From Clostridium sp. (GTDB lineage: Bacteria > Bacillota > Clostridia > Lachnospirales > Lachnospiraceae): DNA of 64,000 bases. The position numbers and the translations under genes were made by a program. The stretch lies in the NCBI GenBank assembly GCA_018377235.1, contig JAGZZT010000014.1:77064-141063 (forward strand), in the 5' to 3' direction. This document shows, in pieces, positions 57,160 to 64,000 of the stretch (position 1 is its first letter; the number at the start of each line of letters is the position of its first letter). The notes below the pieces were generated by a model. That model did not search any database, was not told the origin of the DNA, and saw nothing but the letters and a program-made list of their open reading frames with translations.

Positions 57160-59691
57160 TTATAAAATCTCTGTCACCTGGTAATCCTGATCCTCTACCG
57201 CTTTTTTCAAGACATCGTCTGCCACCTCTGATGCCAGCCTCACAACGGCAGTTCCCTTTTCATGGCTGACCTGAGCGGTCTCTACCCCTGGAATGGCTTC
57301 CAGCGTCTTTTTTACTCTGGCCTCACAGTGTCCGCACATCATTCCCTCAATTTTCATTGTCTTTTCCATATCTTTTTTCTCCTTTTCTGCCTTATGGCGT
57401 TTTGTTTTCACCTTTTTATCCTTAGCCTCGTCTCTGATAGAAAGAAAATTCAGACGGAGCGCGTTTGAAACCACACAGAAGCTGGAAAGACTCATGGCAG
57501 CTGCCCCGAACATAGGATTCAGCTTCCATCCAAGCAAAGGAATAAAAAGACCTGCTGCCAGAGGAATTCCCACTGCATTGTAGAAAAATGCCCAGAACAG
57601 ATTTTCGTGAATATTTCTCAAAGTTTTCCGGCTGAGTCGGATTGCCGCCGGCACATCACTTAACCGGCTCTTCATCAGAACTATGTCCGCCGCGTCGATT
57701 GCCACGTCTGTTCCGGCTCCAATGGCAATTCCCAGATCCGCTCTCGTCAGAGCTGGAGCATCATTAATTCCGTCTCCCACCATAGCTGTCTTTCCCTTTT
57801 CTTTCAAAGCGCGGATCACCGCCTCTTTACCATCTGGCAGGACACCTGCAATTACTTCATCCACTCCAGCCTGTCTGCCGATAGCTTCAGCTGTTTTTTC
57901 ATTATCTCCTGTCAGCATGACTACGTGGATCCCCATCTTTTGGAGTTCTTCCACTGCCTGCGGACTATCCTCCTTTATCACATCAGCCACTGCAATGACA
58001 CCGGCAAGCATTCCATTTTCTGCAAATAAAAGCGGTGTTTTACCCTGTTCTGCCAAAGTTTCAGCCTGCTGCTTCACTGACTCCGGAACTGCAGTCCTGC
58101 TGCTCATGAAGGAAAGACTTCCTCCCAGAAGCTTTCTGCCCTTTAAAGAGGCAGCAACGCCGCTTCCTACCAGCGCCTTGAACTCTTCCGTTTCCTCCAG
58201 CACCAGTCCCAGCTCCTCTGCCTTTCTTATCACCGCCCTGGCCAGAGGATGCTCGCTCCTCTTTTCAAGGGAGGCTGCCAATGTCAAAAGCTCCTCCTCC
58301 TTCACTCCGGGAGCAGTCAGCAGATCCGTCACATGAGGCTCTCCCATTGTGATGGTTCCCGTCTTATCCAGGGCAATAATCTCCGTCTTTCCTGCTTCTT
58401 CCAAAGCGGATGCAGTCTTAAACAGAATACCATTTTTAGCTCCCACACCGTTTCCTACCATAATTGCTACCGGAGTAGCAAGGCCCAGAGCACAGGGACA
58501 GCTGATAACAAGGACGGAAATTCCCCGAGCCAGGGCGAAACCAAAGCTCTGGCCTGCTGTCATCCACACTATTGCCGTTACAATGGAAATTCCAATCACT
58601 GCCGGCACAAAAATACCGGACACCCGGTCCGCGGCCTTGGCTACAGGAGCTTTCGTGGCAGCCGCATCGCTGACCATCTGGATAATCTGAGAGAAGGTGG
58701 TATCCTCGCCCACTCGGGATGCCTGACATCGGATAAAGCCAGACCGGTTCAAAGTAGCCGCAAACACCTTGTCACCAGCCGCTTTATCCACCGGAATGCT
58801 CTCTCCTGTCAGAGCCGACTCGTCCACTGCACTGTTTCCCTCCAGAATCACGCCGTCCACTGGAATATTTCCGCCTGGCCGGACCAAAAATACATCACCT
58901 TTCTCTACCTGGTCAATGGAAATTTCCATTTCCTCGCCATTTCGTAAAACCACCGCTGTCTTCGGCGCTATTTTCATAAGATTTTTCAGAGCGTCTGTTG
59001 TTTTTCCCTTGGAGCGGGCCTCCAGCATCTTTCCAACAGTAATCAAAGTCAGAATCATAGCTGTTGACTCAAAATAAAACTCATGCATATATTCCATGAC
59101 GCCTGCCGTATCTCCCCGCAGCTGGGCGTCTGTCATGGCAAACAAAGCGTACACGCTGTAGAGAAAAGACGCGCCGGATCCCAGGGCTACCAGAGTATCC
59201 ATGTTAGGCGCCCGATTCCACAGGCTCTTAAATCCGCTTATAAAAAATTTCTGGTTGATCACCATGACAATGCCCGCCAGCAGAAGCTGCATAAGGCCCA
59301 CTGCCACATGATTTCCAGCCAGAATCTCCGGAAGCGGCCAGCCCCACATCATATGGCCCATAGAGACGTACATAAGCACAATCAGAAAGCCCAGAGAAGC
59401 AGCCAGGCGCTTTTTCAGAACAGGCGTTTCCCGATCTGCCAGAATGTCCTCCCCTGCCTGCCCAGCTCCGCCAGCTTTTTTCTCTCCAGCTCCGTCTTTT
59501 GCGAAAGCTCCATATCCTGCTGCCTCCACTGCCGCAATAATATCTTCAGGCTCCGCCGTACCTTCCACCCCCATAGAATGTGTCAGAAGGCTGACAGAAC
59601 AAGAGGAAACACCCTCTACCTTTGACACAGCCTTCTCCACTCGGGCGCTGCAGGCCGCACAGCTCATACCAGTCACAACGTACTGTTTCAT
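57160..59691 (-). CDS. copA: Copper-translocating P-type ATPase with N- and C-terminal HMA domains
   Basis: The P1B ATPase exports Cu(I). The 843-residue product has an N-terminal HMA domain with GMSCAACSARVEKAV, eight membrane helices, the phosphatase loop TGESIPVDK, the membrane metal site ISCPCALGLATP, the phosphorylated aspartate in ALDKTGTITMGEP, and the hinge GDGINDAPALTRADLG. After a lysine-rich linker (KDKKVKTKRHKAEKEKKD, about residues 750-767) it ends with a second HMA domain (MKIEGMMCGHCEARVKKTL), like a fused CopZ chaperone. Its promoter carries a CsoR-like dyad. Confidence 0.95.
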   Translation of the reverse strand: MKQYVVTGMSCAACSARVEKAVSKVEGVSSCSVSLLTHSMGVEGTAEPEDIIAAVEAAGYGAFAKDGAGEKKAGGAGQAGEDILADRETPVLKKRLAASLGFLIVLMYVSMGHMMWGWPLPEILAGNHVAVGLMQLLLAGIVMVINQKFFISGFKSLWNRAPNMDTLVALGSGASFLYSVYALFAMTDAQLRGDTAGVMEYMHEFYFESTAMILTLITVGKMLEARSKGKTTDALKNLMKIAPKTAVVLRNGEEMEISIDQVEKGDVFLVRPGGNIPVDGVILEGNSAVDESALTGESIPVDKAAGDKVFAATLNRSGFIRCQASRVGEDTTFSQIIQMVSDAAATKAPVAKAADRVSGIFVPAVIGISIVTAIVWMTAGQSFGFALARGISVLVISCPCALGLATPVAIMVGNGVGAKNGILFKTASALEEAGKTEIIALDKTGTITMGEPHVTDLLTAPGVKEEELLTLAASLEKRSEHPLARAVIRKAEELGLVLEETEEFKALVGSGVAASLKGRKLLGGSLSFMSSRTAVPESVKQQAETLAEQGKTPLLFAENGMLAGVIAVADVIKEDSPQAVEELQKMGIHVVMLTGDNEKTAEAIGRQAGVDEVIAGVLPDGKEAVIRALKEKGKTAMVGDGINDAPALTRADLGIAIGAGTDVAIDAADIVLMKSRLSDVPAAIRLSRKTLRNIHENLFWAFFYNAVGIPLAAGLFIPLLGWKLNPMFGAAAMSLSSFCVVSNALRLNFLSIRDEAKDKKVKTKRHKAEKEKKDMEKTMKIEGMMCGHCEARVKKTLEAIPGVETAQVSHEKGTAVVRLASEVADDVLKKAVEDQDYQVTEIL

Positions 59692-59716
59692 CTGTTTACC
59701 TCCTTTTTCTGAAGTT

Positions 59717-59746
59717 ATTATAATACCCCGTATAGGTATTAGTCAA
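59717..59746 (-). promoter_or_regulatory. copA promoter with CsoR-like operator in the spacer
   Basis: TTGACT and TATAAT are 18 bases apart. The spacer is filled by the dyad AATACC-TATACGG-GGTATT (59722-59740), close to known CsoR-type copper-sensor sites with GGGGTAT half-sites. No csoR gene is in the window. Confidence 0.7.
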
Positions 59747-59777
59747 GAGGCAAATAAAAAACAGTCTTACACTTTCT

Positions 59778-60587
59778 CTAAACAGAGACGCTTTCTGAAA
59801 AATATCCGTTCAGGCAAAAGCTGTGATCCACAGGACCGCTTCCGGCACCCAGGTTCATCTGAGCAGACAATGCTCCCGACAGATATTCTTTAGCTCTTTT
59901 TACAGATTCCCTGAGCGAAAAACCCTTGGCCAGATTGGAGGCAATGGCGCTGGACAGAGTACATCCTGTGCCGTGGGTATTTAAAGTGTGAATCCTCTTT
60001 CCCATAAACCATTCTGCCTTTCCCGCTTCATAAAGAAGATCATCAGCGTCCTGAACGCTGTGTCCTCCCTTTAGAAGCACTGCACAGCCGTACTTCCTGC
60101 TGATATACTCCGCTGCCAGCTCCATATCCTTTCTGTCTGCAATTTTTTTCCCTGACAGAAGCTCTGCCTCTGGTATATTGGGAGTAACCAGCTGAGCCAA
60201 AGGAAACAGCTCTCTTGTAAGAGCCTCCACCGCATTCGGCTGAATCAGTCTGGAGCCGCTGGAAGAAACCATAACCGGGTCCGCCACCACATGCTCCGCC
60301 CTGTAAAACCGGAGACGTTCTGCAATCACCTGTATCAGCTCTTCTGAAACTGCCATCCCAATTTTGACCGCGTCTGGTCGGATGTCTTCAAACACTGCAT
60401 CAAGCTGTTTTTTTAAAAAATCTGCATCCACTGTCAGAATACCTGATACCCCTATTGTATTCTGAGCTGTCAGGGCTGTGACAGCGCTCATTCCAAATAC
60501 TCCGTTTATAATCATGGTTTTTAAATCTGCCTGGATTCCGGCTCCACCGCTGGAATCGCTTCCAGCAATAGTCAAAACTGTTTTCAC
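59778..60587 (-). CDS. thiD: Hydroxymethylpyrimidine/phosphomethylpyrimidine kinase
   Basis: ThiD phosphorylates HMP twice to HMP-PP for thiamine synthesis. The start is a GTG at 60587 overlapping the preceding stop (GTGA), with GGAGGAG upstream. The 269-residue ribokinase-fold product has TIAGSDSSGGAGIQADLKT at the start, PVMVSSSGSRLI, LLKGGHS and the catalytic-site HTLNTHGTGCTLSSAIASNL. It is last in the thiamine operon. Confidence 0.94.
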   Translation of the reverse strand: MKTVLTIAGSDSSGGAGIQADLKTMIINGVFGMSAVTALTAQNTIGVSGILTVDADFLKKQLDAVFEDIRPDAVKIGMAVSEELIQVIAERLRFYRAEHVVADPVMVSSSGSRLIQPNAVEALTRELFPLAQLVTPNIPEAELLSGKKIADRKDMELAAEYISRKYGCAVLLKGGHSVQDADDLLYEAGKAEWFMGKRIHTLNTHGTGCTLSSAIASNLAKGFSLRESVKRAKEYLSGALSAQMNLGAGSGPVDHSFCLNGYFSESVSV

Positions 60588-60892
60588 CGATTCTCCTCCC
60601 TGTATTTCCCAATTTTCTGATCAATGGTCAAAATTTCCCCTTCCGGCTTGTAAATGACCTTAATATAAGAAATCACCTTCGCAGCTCCAGCGCGGACTGC
60701 TGTTTTCTGGCATTCTGCCGCCAGCTCCATCAGCTGTTCAAAACTTTCTCCCTCTATCACAGTTTCCAGCGGCCCTACCTCATAGCGAAGCCCTGTATTT
60801 TTAATGCAGGCAATCACCTCGTCCACAATTCTGCACACCTCCTCATCGCTTCCCACCTGAGGGAGTACCTGAATTGCAATACTTGCGCTCAT
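60584..60892 (-). CDS. Thiamine-binding protein, MTH1187/YkoF-like
   Basis: The start at 60892 (MSASIAIQVLPQV) has AGGAGG at good spacing. The 102-residue product has the MTH1187 fold pattern, with IAIQVLPQVGSDEEVCRIVD and YEVGPLETVIEGESFEQLME. Members bind thiamine or HMP and are thought to buffer or deliver it. The position between the HAD phosphatase and thiD in a TPP-controlled operon supports this. Confidence 0.85.
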   Translation of the reverse strand: MSASIAIQVLPQVGSDEEVCRIVDEVIACIKNTGLRYEVGPLETVIEGESFEQLMELAAECQKTAVRAGAAKVISYIKVIYKPEGEILTIDQKIGKYREENR

Positions 60893-60894
60893 TG

Positions 60895-61551
60895 TCATTC
60901 CTCCTCTTCCCAATTTTCTATTATCTCATCTGCCATAGCTTCCAGGTACTTTCTCTCTTCCTCTGTCTGGCATCTATCTTTGTCATATACCCCTACTACG
61001 TAAAATCCTGCCTTCTTCGCAGTTTCAGCCGCATACAGGGCGTCCTCATAGACAGCTGTATCCTCTGGCCGCGCTCCCATTTTTGCAGCCGCCTTCAGAT
61101 AAATATCAGGACGTGTTTTTCCTGCGCCGATGTCCTCACATGAAAAAAATCCTTCAAAATAGTCGACTGATTCCAGACGCCTCAGGCAGGCCGCAATCAG
61201 CTCTGCCGATGTTGCAGAAGCCACGCACATCCTGACTCCTTTTGCTTTCAGCCTTTCCAGATAGGATTTCACTCCCAGTTTCAGCGAAATGTCCTCCCTA
61301 TAATGACGATCCATCAGAGCGTTAATCTCCTCTGCCACAGAAGCCTCTGTCCCTGAAATGCCGCAGGTGCGGATAAAAAGATCTGCTGATTCCAGAACTG
61401 TCATGGTTTTAATCTGGTCTAAAAGGCCGTCCGGAAGCTCTGTCACTCCTCTGCTCCTTAAAAATTCTTCTGACAGGCCTTTCCACCATCCCATGGAATC
61501 GAGCAGAGTGCCATCTAAATCAAAAATCGCATACCTTTTATTCACAGCCAC
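60895..61551 (-). CDS. HAD-family phosphatase in the thiamine operon
   Basis: The start is a GTG at 61551 or 61545, both close to AAAGGAG; the gene overlaps the end of thiE. The product, about 218 residues, has the HAD motifs AIFDLDGTLLDSMGWW, CVASATSAE (motif II) and AGKTRPDIYLKAA with VYEDALYAAETAKKAGF (motif IV acids in ED; beta-phosphoglucomutase-like cap). A likely role is dephosphorylation of thiamine phosphate or an HMP/HET phosphate, inferred only from the operon. Confidence 0.85.
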   Translation of the reverse strand: MAVNKRYAIFDLDGTLLDSMGWWKGLSEEFLRSRGVTELPDGLLDQIKTMTVLESADLFIRTCGISGTEASVAEEINALMDRHYREDISLKLGVKSYLERLKAKGVRMCVASATSAELIAACLRRLESVDYFEGFFSCEDIGAGKTRPDIYLKAAAKMGARPEDTAVYEDALYAAETAKKAGFYVVGVYDKDRCQTEEERKYLEAMADEIIENWEEEE

Positions 61552-62197
61552 TGATCTCCTTTGCAAGAACCGCTAATTCTGCAGCAGCTTCCCCTGGGCG
61601 CTCTGCCCCAAACAGAGCAGATATTACAGCGATTCCATCTACTCCGCTTCCTGAAAGCTCCAGCACATTGGAGCGGTTGATTCCTCCAATAGCAACTACT
61701 GGTATGGACACAGAGGAAGAAATTTCCCGCAGTTTCTCAACTGAAAGATTTCTGGCATCTTTTTTCGTAGCAGTTCCGAACACAGCCCCCACTCCAATAT
61801 AGTCAGCTCCGGCCTGTTCTGCCGCTCTGGCCTCTTCCACTGTCCCGGCAGAAATCCCCAGAATTCTTTCCAGCCCTATCATTGCCCTGATATCCCGCCC
61901 TTTTATGTCCGACTGGCCCACATGAACGCCATCAGCTCCGGCCTGAAGGGCTGTTTCCACACTGTCATTGACCACAAACGGAACACCGAACTGGGCACAT
62001 AAGTTCTTTAACTCTACCGCTTCCTCCAAAAAGACCTCCTCATCCAGTTCCTTTTCACGAAGCTGAAGAAAGGTCGCTCCATTCTCTAAAATCTCTTTGC
62101 ATACATCCGAAAGCCTTTCCCCCGGCTTTAACCAGGAGCGGTCCGTCACCCCATAGAGAAGCATGGACTGTCTGATCTGTTCCTTAGAAAATTTCAT
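61538..62197 (-). CDS. thiE: Thiamine-phosphate synthase
   Basis: ThiE joins HMP-PP and thiazole phosphate to thiamine phosphate. The 219-residue TIM barrel has LLYGVTDRSWLKPGE at the start, FLQLREKELDEEVFLEEA, VNDSVETALQAGADGVHVGQ, and the pyrophosphate-binding ADYIGVGAVFGTATKKDA. Its start overlaps the stop of thiM by 14 bases, with AAGGAG inside thiM. Confidence 0.95.
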   Translation of the reverse strand: MKFSKEQIRQSMLLYGVTDRSWLKPGERLSDVCKEILENGATFLQLREKELDEEVFLEEAVELKNLCAQFGVPFVVNDSVETALQAGADGVHVGQSDIKGRDIRAMIGLERILGISAGTVEEARAAEQAGADYIGVGAVFGTATKKDARNLSVEKLREISSSVSIPVVAIGGINRSNVLELSGSGVDGIAVISALFGAERPGEAAAELAVLAKEISGCE

Positions 62198-63020
62198 AGT
62201 TTATTCTCTCCTTAAACTGTTTTTCTGTTAAGTTAAAGACTGCGTCAATCAAATCATTGCGAAAGGATGCGTTTCCCGTCCCTTTCTCCAGTCTCTTCAT
62301 ATCTGCCAGCTCCCCACAGACTCCCATAACAGCGGCAGCCGCAAAGACCGCAGTAAAGCAGTCCTCCTGACATACCCCGCAGAAAGCTCCTATAAGAGCA
62401 GTCAGCATACATCCGCTTCCCGTTATCCGCGCCATCACAGGGCTTCCATTTCTTAAAACTGCTGTCCTTCTGCTGTCAGAAATCAGGTCCAGCTGTCCCG
62501 AGGCGGCAATAACGCTGTCTGTTTTCTCTGCCAGCTCCTTTGCCATCATTGAAGCGGCAGACAGATTTTCCTCTGTGATCTCATCAAAAGCTCCTGCATC
62601 CACTCCGCTTCCAAAGGACTGTTCTCCTGCCAGGAAACGGATCTCCGACGCATTTCCTCGAATCACAGAAAAATGTACGGCTCTCATAAGCCTCGCCGAC
62701 TCAGCCCGGCGCAGGCTGGTTCCCCCTGCCGCCACCGGGTCAAATACCACTGGAATCCCATGAAAGTTCGCCGCCTTTCCCGCAGCCTCCATAGCGTCCG
62801 TATCCCCTATGGCCCCCAGATTGCAGACCAGCGCCTGAGCCGCAGTTACCGCCTCCGCTGCCTCCCTGATATCGTGAGCCATAGAGGGAGAGCCTCCAGC
62901 GGCTAAAATCATATTGGCACAGTCGTTAACTGTAACAAAATTTGTAATACACTGCACTAAGGGACGTTTCTCCTGCACCTGCCTGAAAGTCTCCCACGCC
63001 TCCTTTGTTAAATCCTCCAT
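62184..63020 (-). CDS. thiM: Hydroxyethylthiazole kinase
   Basis: ThiM phosphorylates the salvaged thiazole alcohol for ThiE. The 278-residue product has PLVQCITNFVTVNDCANMIL, AAGGSPSMAHD, the PVVFDPVAAGGTSLRR segment and the late MARITGSGCMLTALIGAF with the catalytic cysteine of the ribokinase-like fold. GGAG precedes the ATG. Second gene of the operon, following thiW. Confidence 0.95.
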   Translation of the reverse strand: MEDLTKEAWETFRQVQEKRPLVQCITNFVTVNDCANMILAAGGSPSMAHDIREAAEAVTAAQALVCNLGAIGDTDAMEAAGKAANFHGIPVVFDPVAAGGTSLRRAESARLMRAVHFSVIRGNASEIRFLAGEQSFGSGVDAGAFDEITEENLSAASMMAKELAEKTDSVIAASGQLDLISDSRRTAVLRNGSPVMARITGSGCMLTALIGAFCGVCQEDCFTAVFAAAAVMGVCGELADMKRLEKGTGNASFRNDLIDAVFNLTEKQFKERINYEIF

Positions 63021-63077
63021 AACGGCTCCTTTCCCTCTGAAACTGCCTTTCTTGCCAAAAATGCGTCTCTTTTTTCT

Positions 63078-63608
63078 CTATTCCAGTTCCCTTTCCATCC
63101 GCTCCAGAACCTTACCTTTTTTTAGCATCAGCAGCACGGCCAGACCCATGGCGGCTCCTGTTACAGCTGAGGGCGTATAAAAGGGAATGTAGTAAAAGGG
63201 CGACTGGGCATCTAATCCATAAAACAGCTTCATAAGAGGATAGGAAGCCATGGCTCCCAGGCATCCTGTTCCAATTACCTCTCCCACAAACACAAAATAG
63301 ATATTTTTTGTTTTTCTGTACAGAAGTCCTCCCAACACAGGGCCGAATACCGCTCCTGTCACTGCCTGTATGGTTCTGCCAGATATCATTCGCATTACGC
63401 CGCACAGAAACGCGCTGGCACATCCATACCACGGCCCCAGAAAAACCGCTGCCAGAACGTCCACAAAATGCTGAAACGGCGCCATCGAGGGAAAATATAC
63501 AAATGTGTTCAGCACAAAGGCCAGGCAGGCAAACATTCCTGTCATTACAAGTTTTATTGTTCTGGTTTTCGCCCTGATTTCTGTTTTTACTGCATGATTC
63601 TGATTCAT
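63078..63608 (-). CDS. thiW: ThiW, thiazole ECF transporter S subunit
   Basis: ThiW is the predicted membrane substrate-binding subunit for hydroxyethylthiazole uptake. The 176-residue product has about five helices, with FVYFPSMAPFQHFVDVLAAV, GPWYGCASAFLCGVMRM and RTIQAVTGAVFGPVLGGLLY. These segments are typical of ThiW. It is the first gene after the TPP riboswitch and stands beside thiM, which uses the imported thiazole. Confidence 0.92.
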   Translation of the reverse strand: MNQNHAVKTEIRAKTRTIKLVMTGMFACLAFVLNTFVYFPSMAPFQHFVDVLAAVFLGPWYGCASAFLCGVMRMISGRTIQAVTGAVFGPVLGGLLYRKTKNIYFVFVGEVIGTGCLGAMASYPLMKLFYGLDAQSPFYYIPFYTPSAVTGAAMGLAVLLMLKKGKVLERMERELE

Positions 63609-63640
63609 AAACTGCTTTCCTTTCCTTATAACACAAAAAC

Positions 63641-63665
63641 GGAGACGCCTGAAAACGGCGTCTCC
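63641..63665 (-). terminator. Terminator of the TPP riboswitch
   Basis: GGAGACGCC pairs with GGCGTCTCC over seven bases and is followed by GTTTTTG, between the aptamer and thiW. It is the likely transcriptional off-switch. Confidence 0.85.
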
Positions 63666-63679
63666 GAAAAAAGTTCATC

Positions 63680-63775
63680 CCTCTTGACTTCCTACGGCGG
63701 CATTATCCGCATCAGGTTAAAGGGTCGAAGTTTGATTACTTCCTCTCAGCCTGCTCCACAAGCTCCCCTGTATTT
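63680..63775 (-). ncRNA. TPP (thiamine pyrophosphate) riboswitch
   Basis: Conserved blocks appear on the minus strand: CAGGGGAGC, GGCTGAGAGG, GACCCTTTAACCTGATGCGG, ATAATGCCGCCGTAGGAAGT. They match the TPP aptamer (pyrimidine-sensor CTGAGA; pyrophosphate-sensor GGATAATGCC). It controls thiW-thiM-thiE-HAD-thiamine-binding-thiD. Confidence 0.95.
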
Positions 63776-64000
63776 TTAATTGCACTATTATTATAATGCA
63801 TGAAAGTAAAAATAAATCATGTATCTGGCTTTCAACTTACTATCTGATAAATCTGTCGGGCTTTTTACTAGAACTTGCCTTCCTTAGCTGCTTCCTCGAT
63901 GGAAACAGGAAACCTTGATTTTTAGCCATTCTTTTATCAAAAGTATAGGAATATTCAAGAAGTAAACGACATTTCTACACCTTTTTATACACCGTTTCAC
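63776..64000. other. Right-edge non-coding stretch
   Basis: A TATAAT on the minus strand (63792-63797) may be the -10 box of the thiamine operon, though the -35 is weak. Beyond it, minus-strand frames of 17 to 29 codons are open (one ending SIEEAAKEGKF), but I see no convincing gene in this part. Confidence 0.4.

Noticed and set aside
63112..63678. 188-codon minus-strand frame over thiW
   Set aside because: A different frame of the same strand as thiW; starts inside the riboswitch terminator, product unlike any family.

Overview
The window looks like a chromosomal segment of a low-to-mid GC Gram-positive anaerobe of the Clostridia, most likely Lachnospiraceae. Signs of this are the type III glutamine synthetase, the two-subunit PyrD/PyrK dihydroorotate dehydrogenase, the long type-2 GalT, LL-diaminopimelate aminotransferase, folT under a tetrahydrofolate riboswitch, MetH with its activation domain on a separate gene, strong AGGAGG-type ribosome binding sites, and TTGACA/TATAAT promoters. 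It is mostly housekeeping metabolism, with no phage, no intact insertion sequence and no CRISPR array. The species cannot be named from the sequence alone.

Layout. 0-2.3 kb: a partial M29-like aminopeptidase, a small membrane protein, a VanZ protein and a 49-residue membrane peptide. 2.3-5.7 kb: pyrimidine operon pyrF-pyrK-pyrD-pyrE. 5.8-8.9 kb: nitroreductase, lrgAB and a GNAT protein, with a large hairpin element (7872-7995) in the divergent gap. 8.9-14.3 kb: a TnpB/IS605 right-end remnant, a small alarmone synthetase, a D-amino-acid aminotransferase, an Mrp ATPase, folT with its riboswitch, a PAP2 phosphatase, a hotdog thioesterase and HPr. 14.5-18.7 kb: methionine synthesis operon metF - activation protein - metH. 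18.9-26.5 kb: a PTS IIC protein, galT with a second RelA/SpoT protein, a Gx transporter/ApbE/NusG-II group, a secreted MBL-fold protein and a cytidylate kinase-like protein. 26.6-31.8 kb: GNAT, then histidine kinase, CitMHS transporter and response regulator. 31.8-44.5 kb: dapL and the glutamine-using genes carB, carA, purF and pyrG, divergent from type III glutamine synthetase and asnB. 44.6-51.2 kb: an uncharacterised protein, a MATE exporter, a diguanylate cyclase and a GntR/ABC operon. 51.4-54.2 kb: nucleoside catabolism (deoC, deoB, udp). 54.2-57.1 kb: a degenerate type III restriction Res-like protein and a nitroreductase flanked by an inverted duplication of a tRNA-Glu gene. 57.2-59.7 kb: a copper P-type ATPase. 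59.8-63.8 kb: TPP-riboswitch thiamine salvage operon thiW-thiM-thiE-HAD-thiamine-binding protein-thiD.

How the parts work together. Nucleotide, one-carbon and vitamin supply dominate. The folate importer and MetF/MetH share tetrahydrofolate chemistry. The pyr, car, purF and pyrG genes build nucleotides. The deo/udp genes and thiamine genes salvage them. Nitrogen flow runs from glutamine synthetase to the glutamine-using enzymes beside it.

The least ordinary signals are: (1) a roughly 125-140 bp inverted repeat that separates an intact promoter from the intact tRNA-Glu(CTC), so that flipping the 0.7 kb between the arms would rejoin them; (2) an orphan Res-like protein whose Walker A lysine and motif VI arginines are replaced; (3) two hairpin elements with different terminal stems but the same internal core, in front of different genes; (4) three intergenic hairpins sharing one loop sequence; (5) paired promoter-plus-hairpin leaders for pyrG and glutamine synthetase that share a short block.
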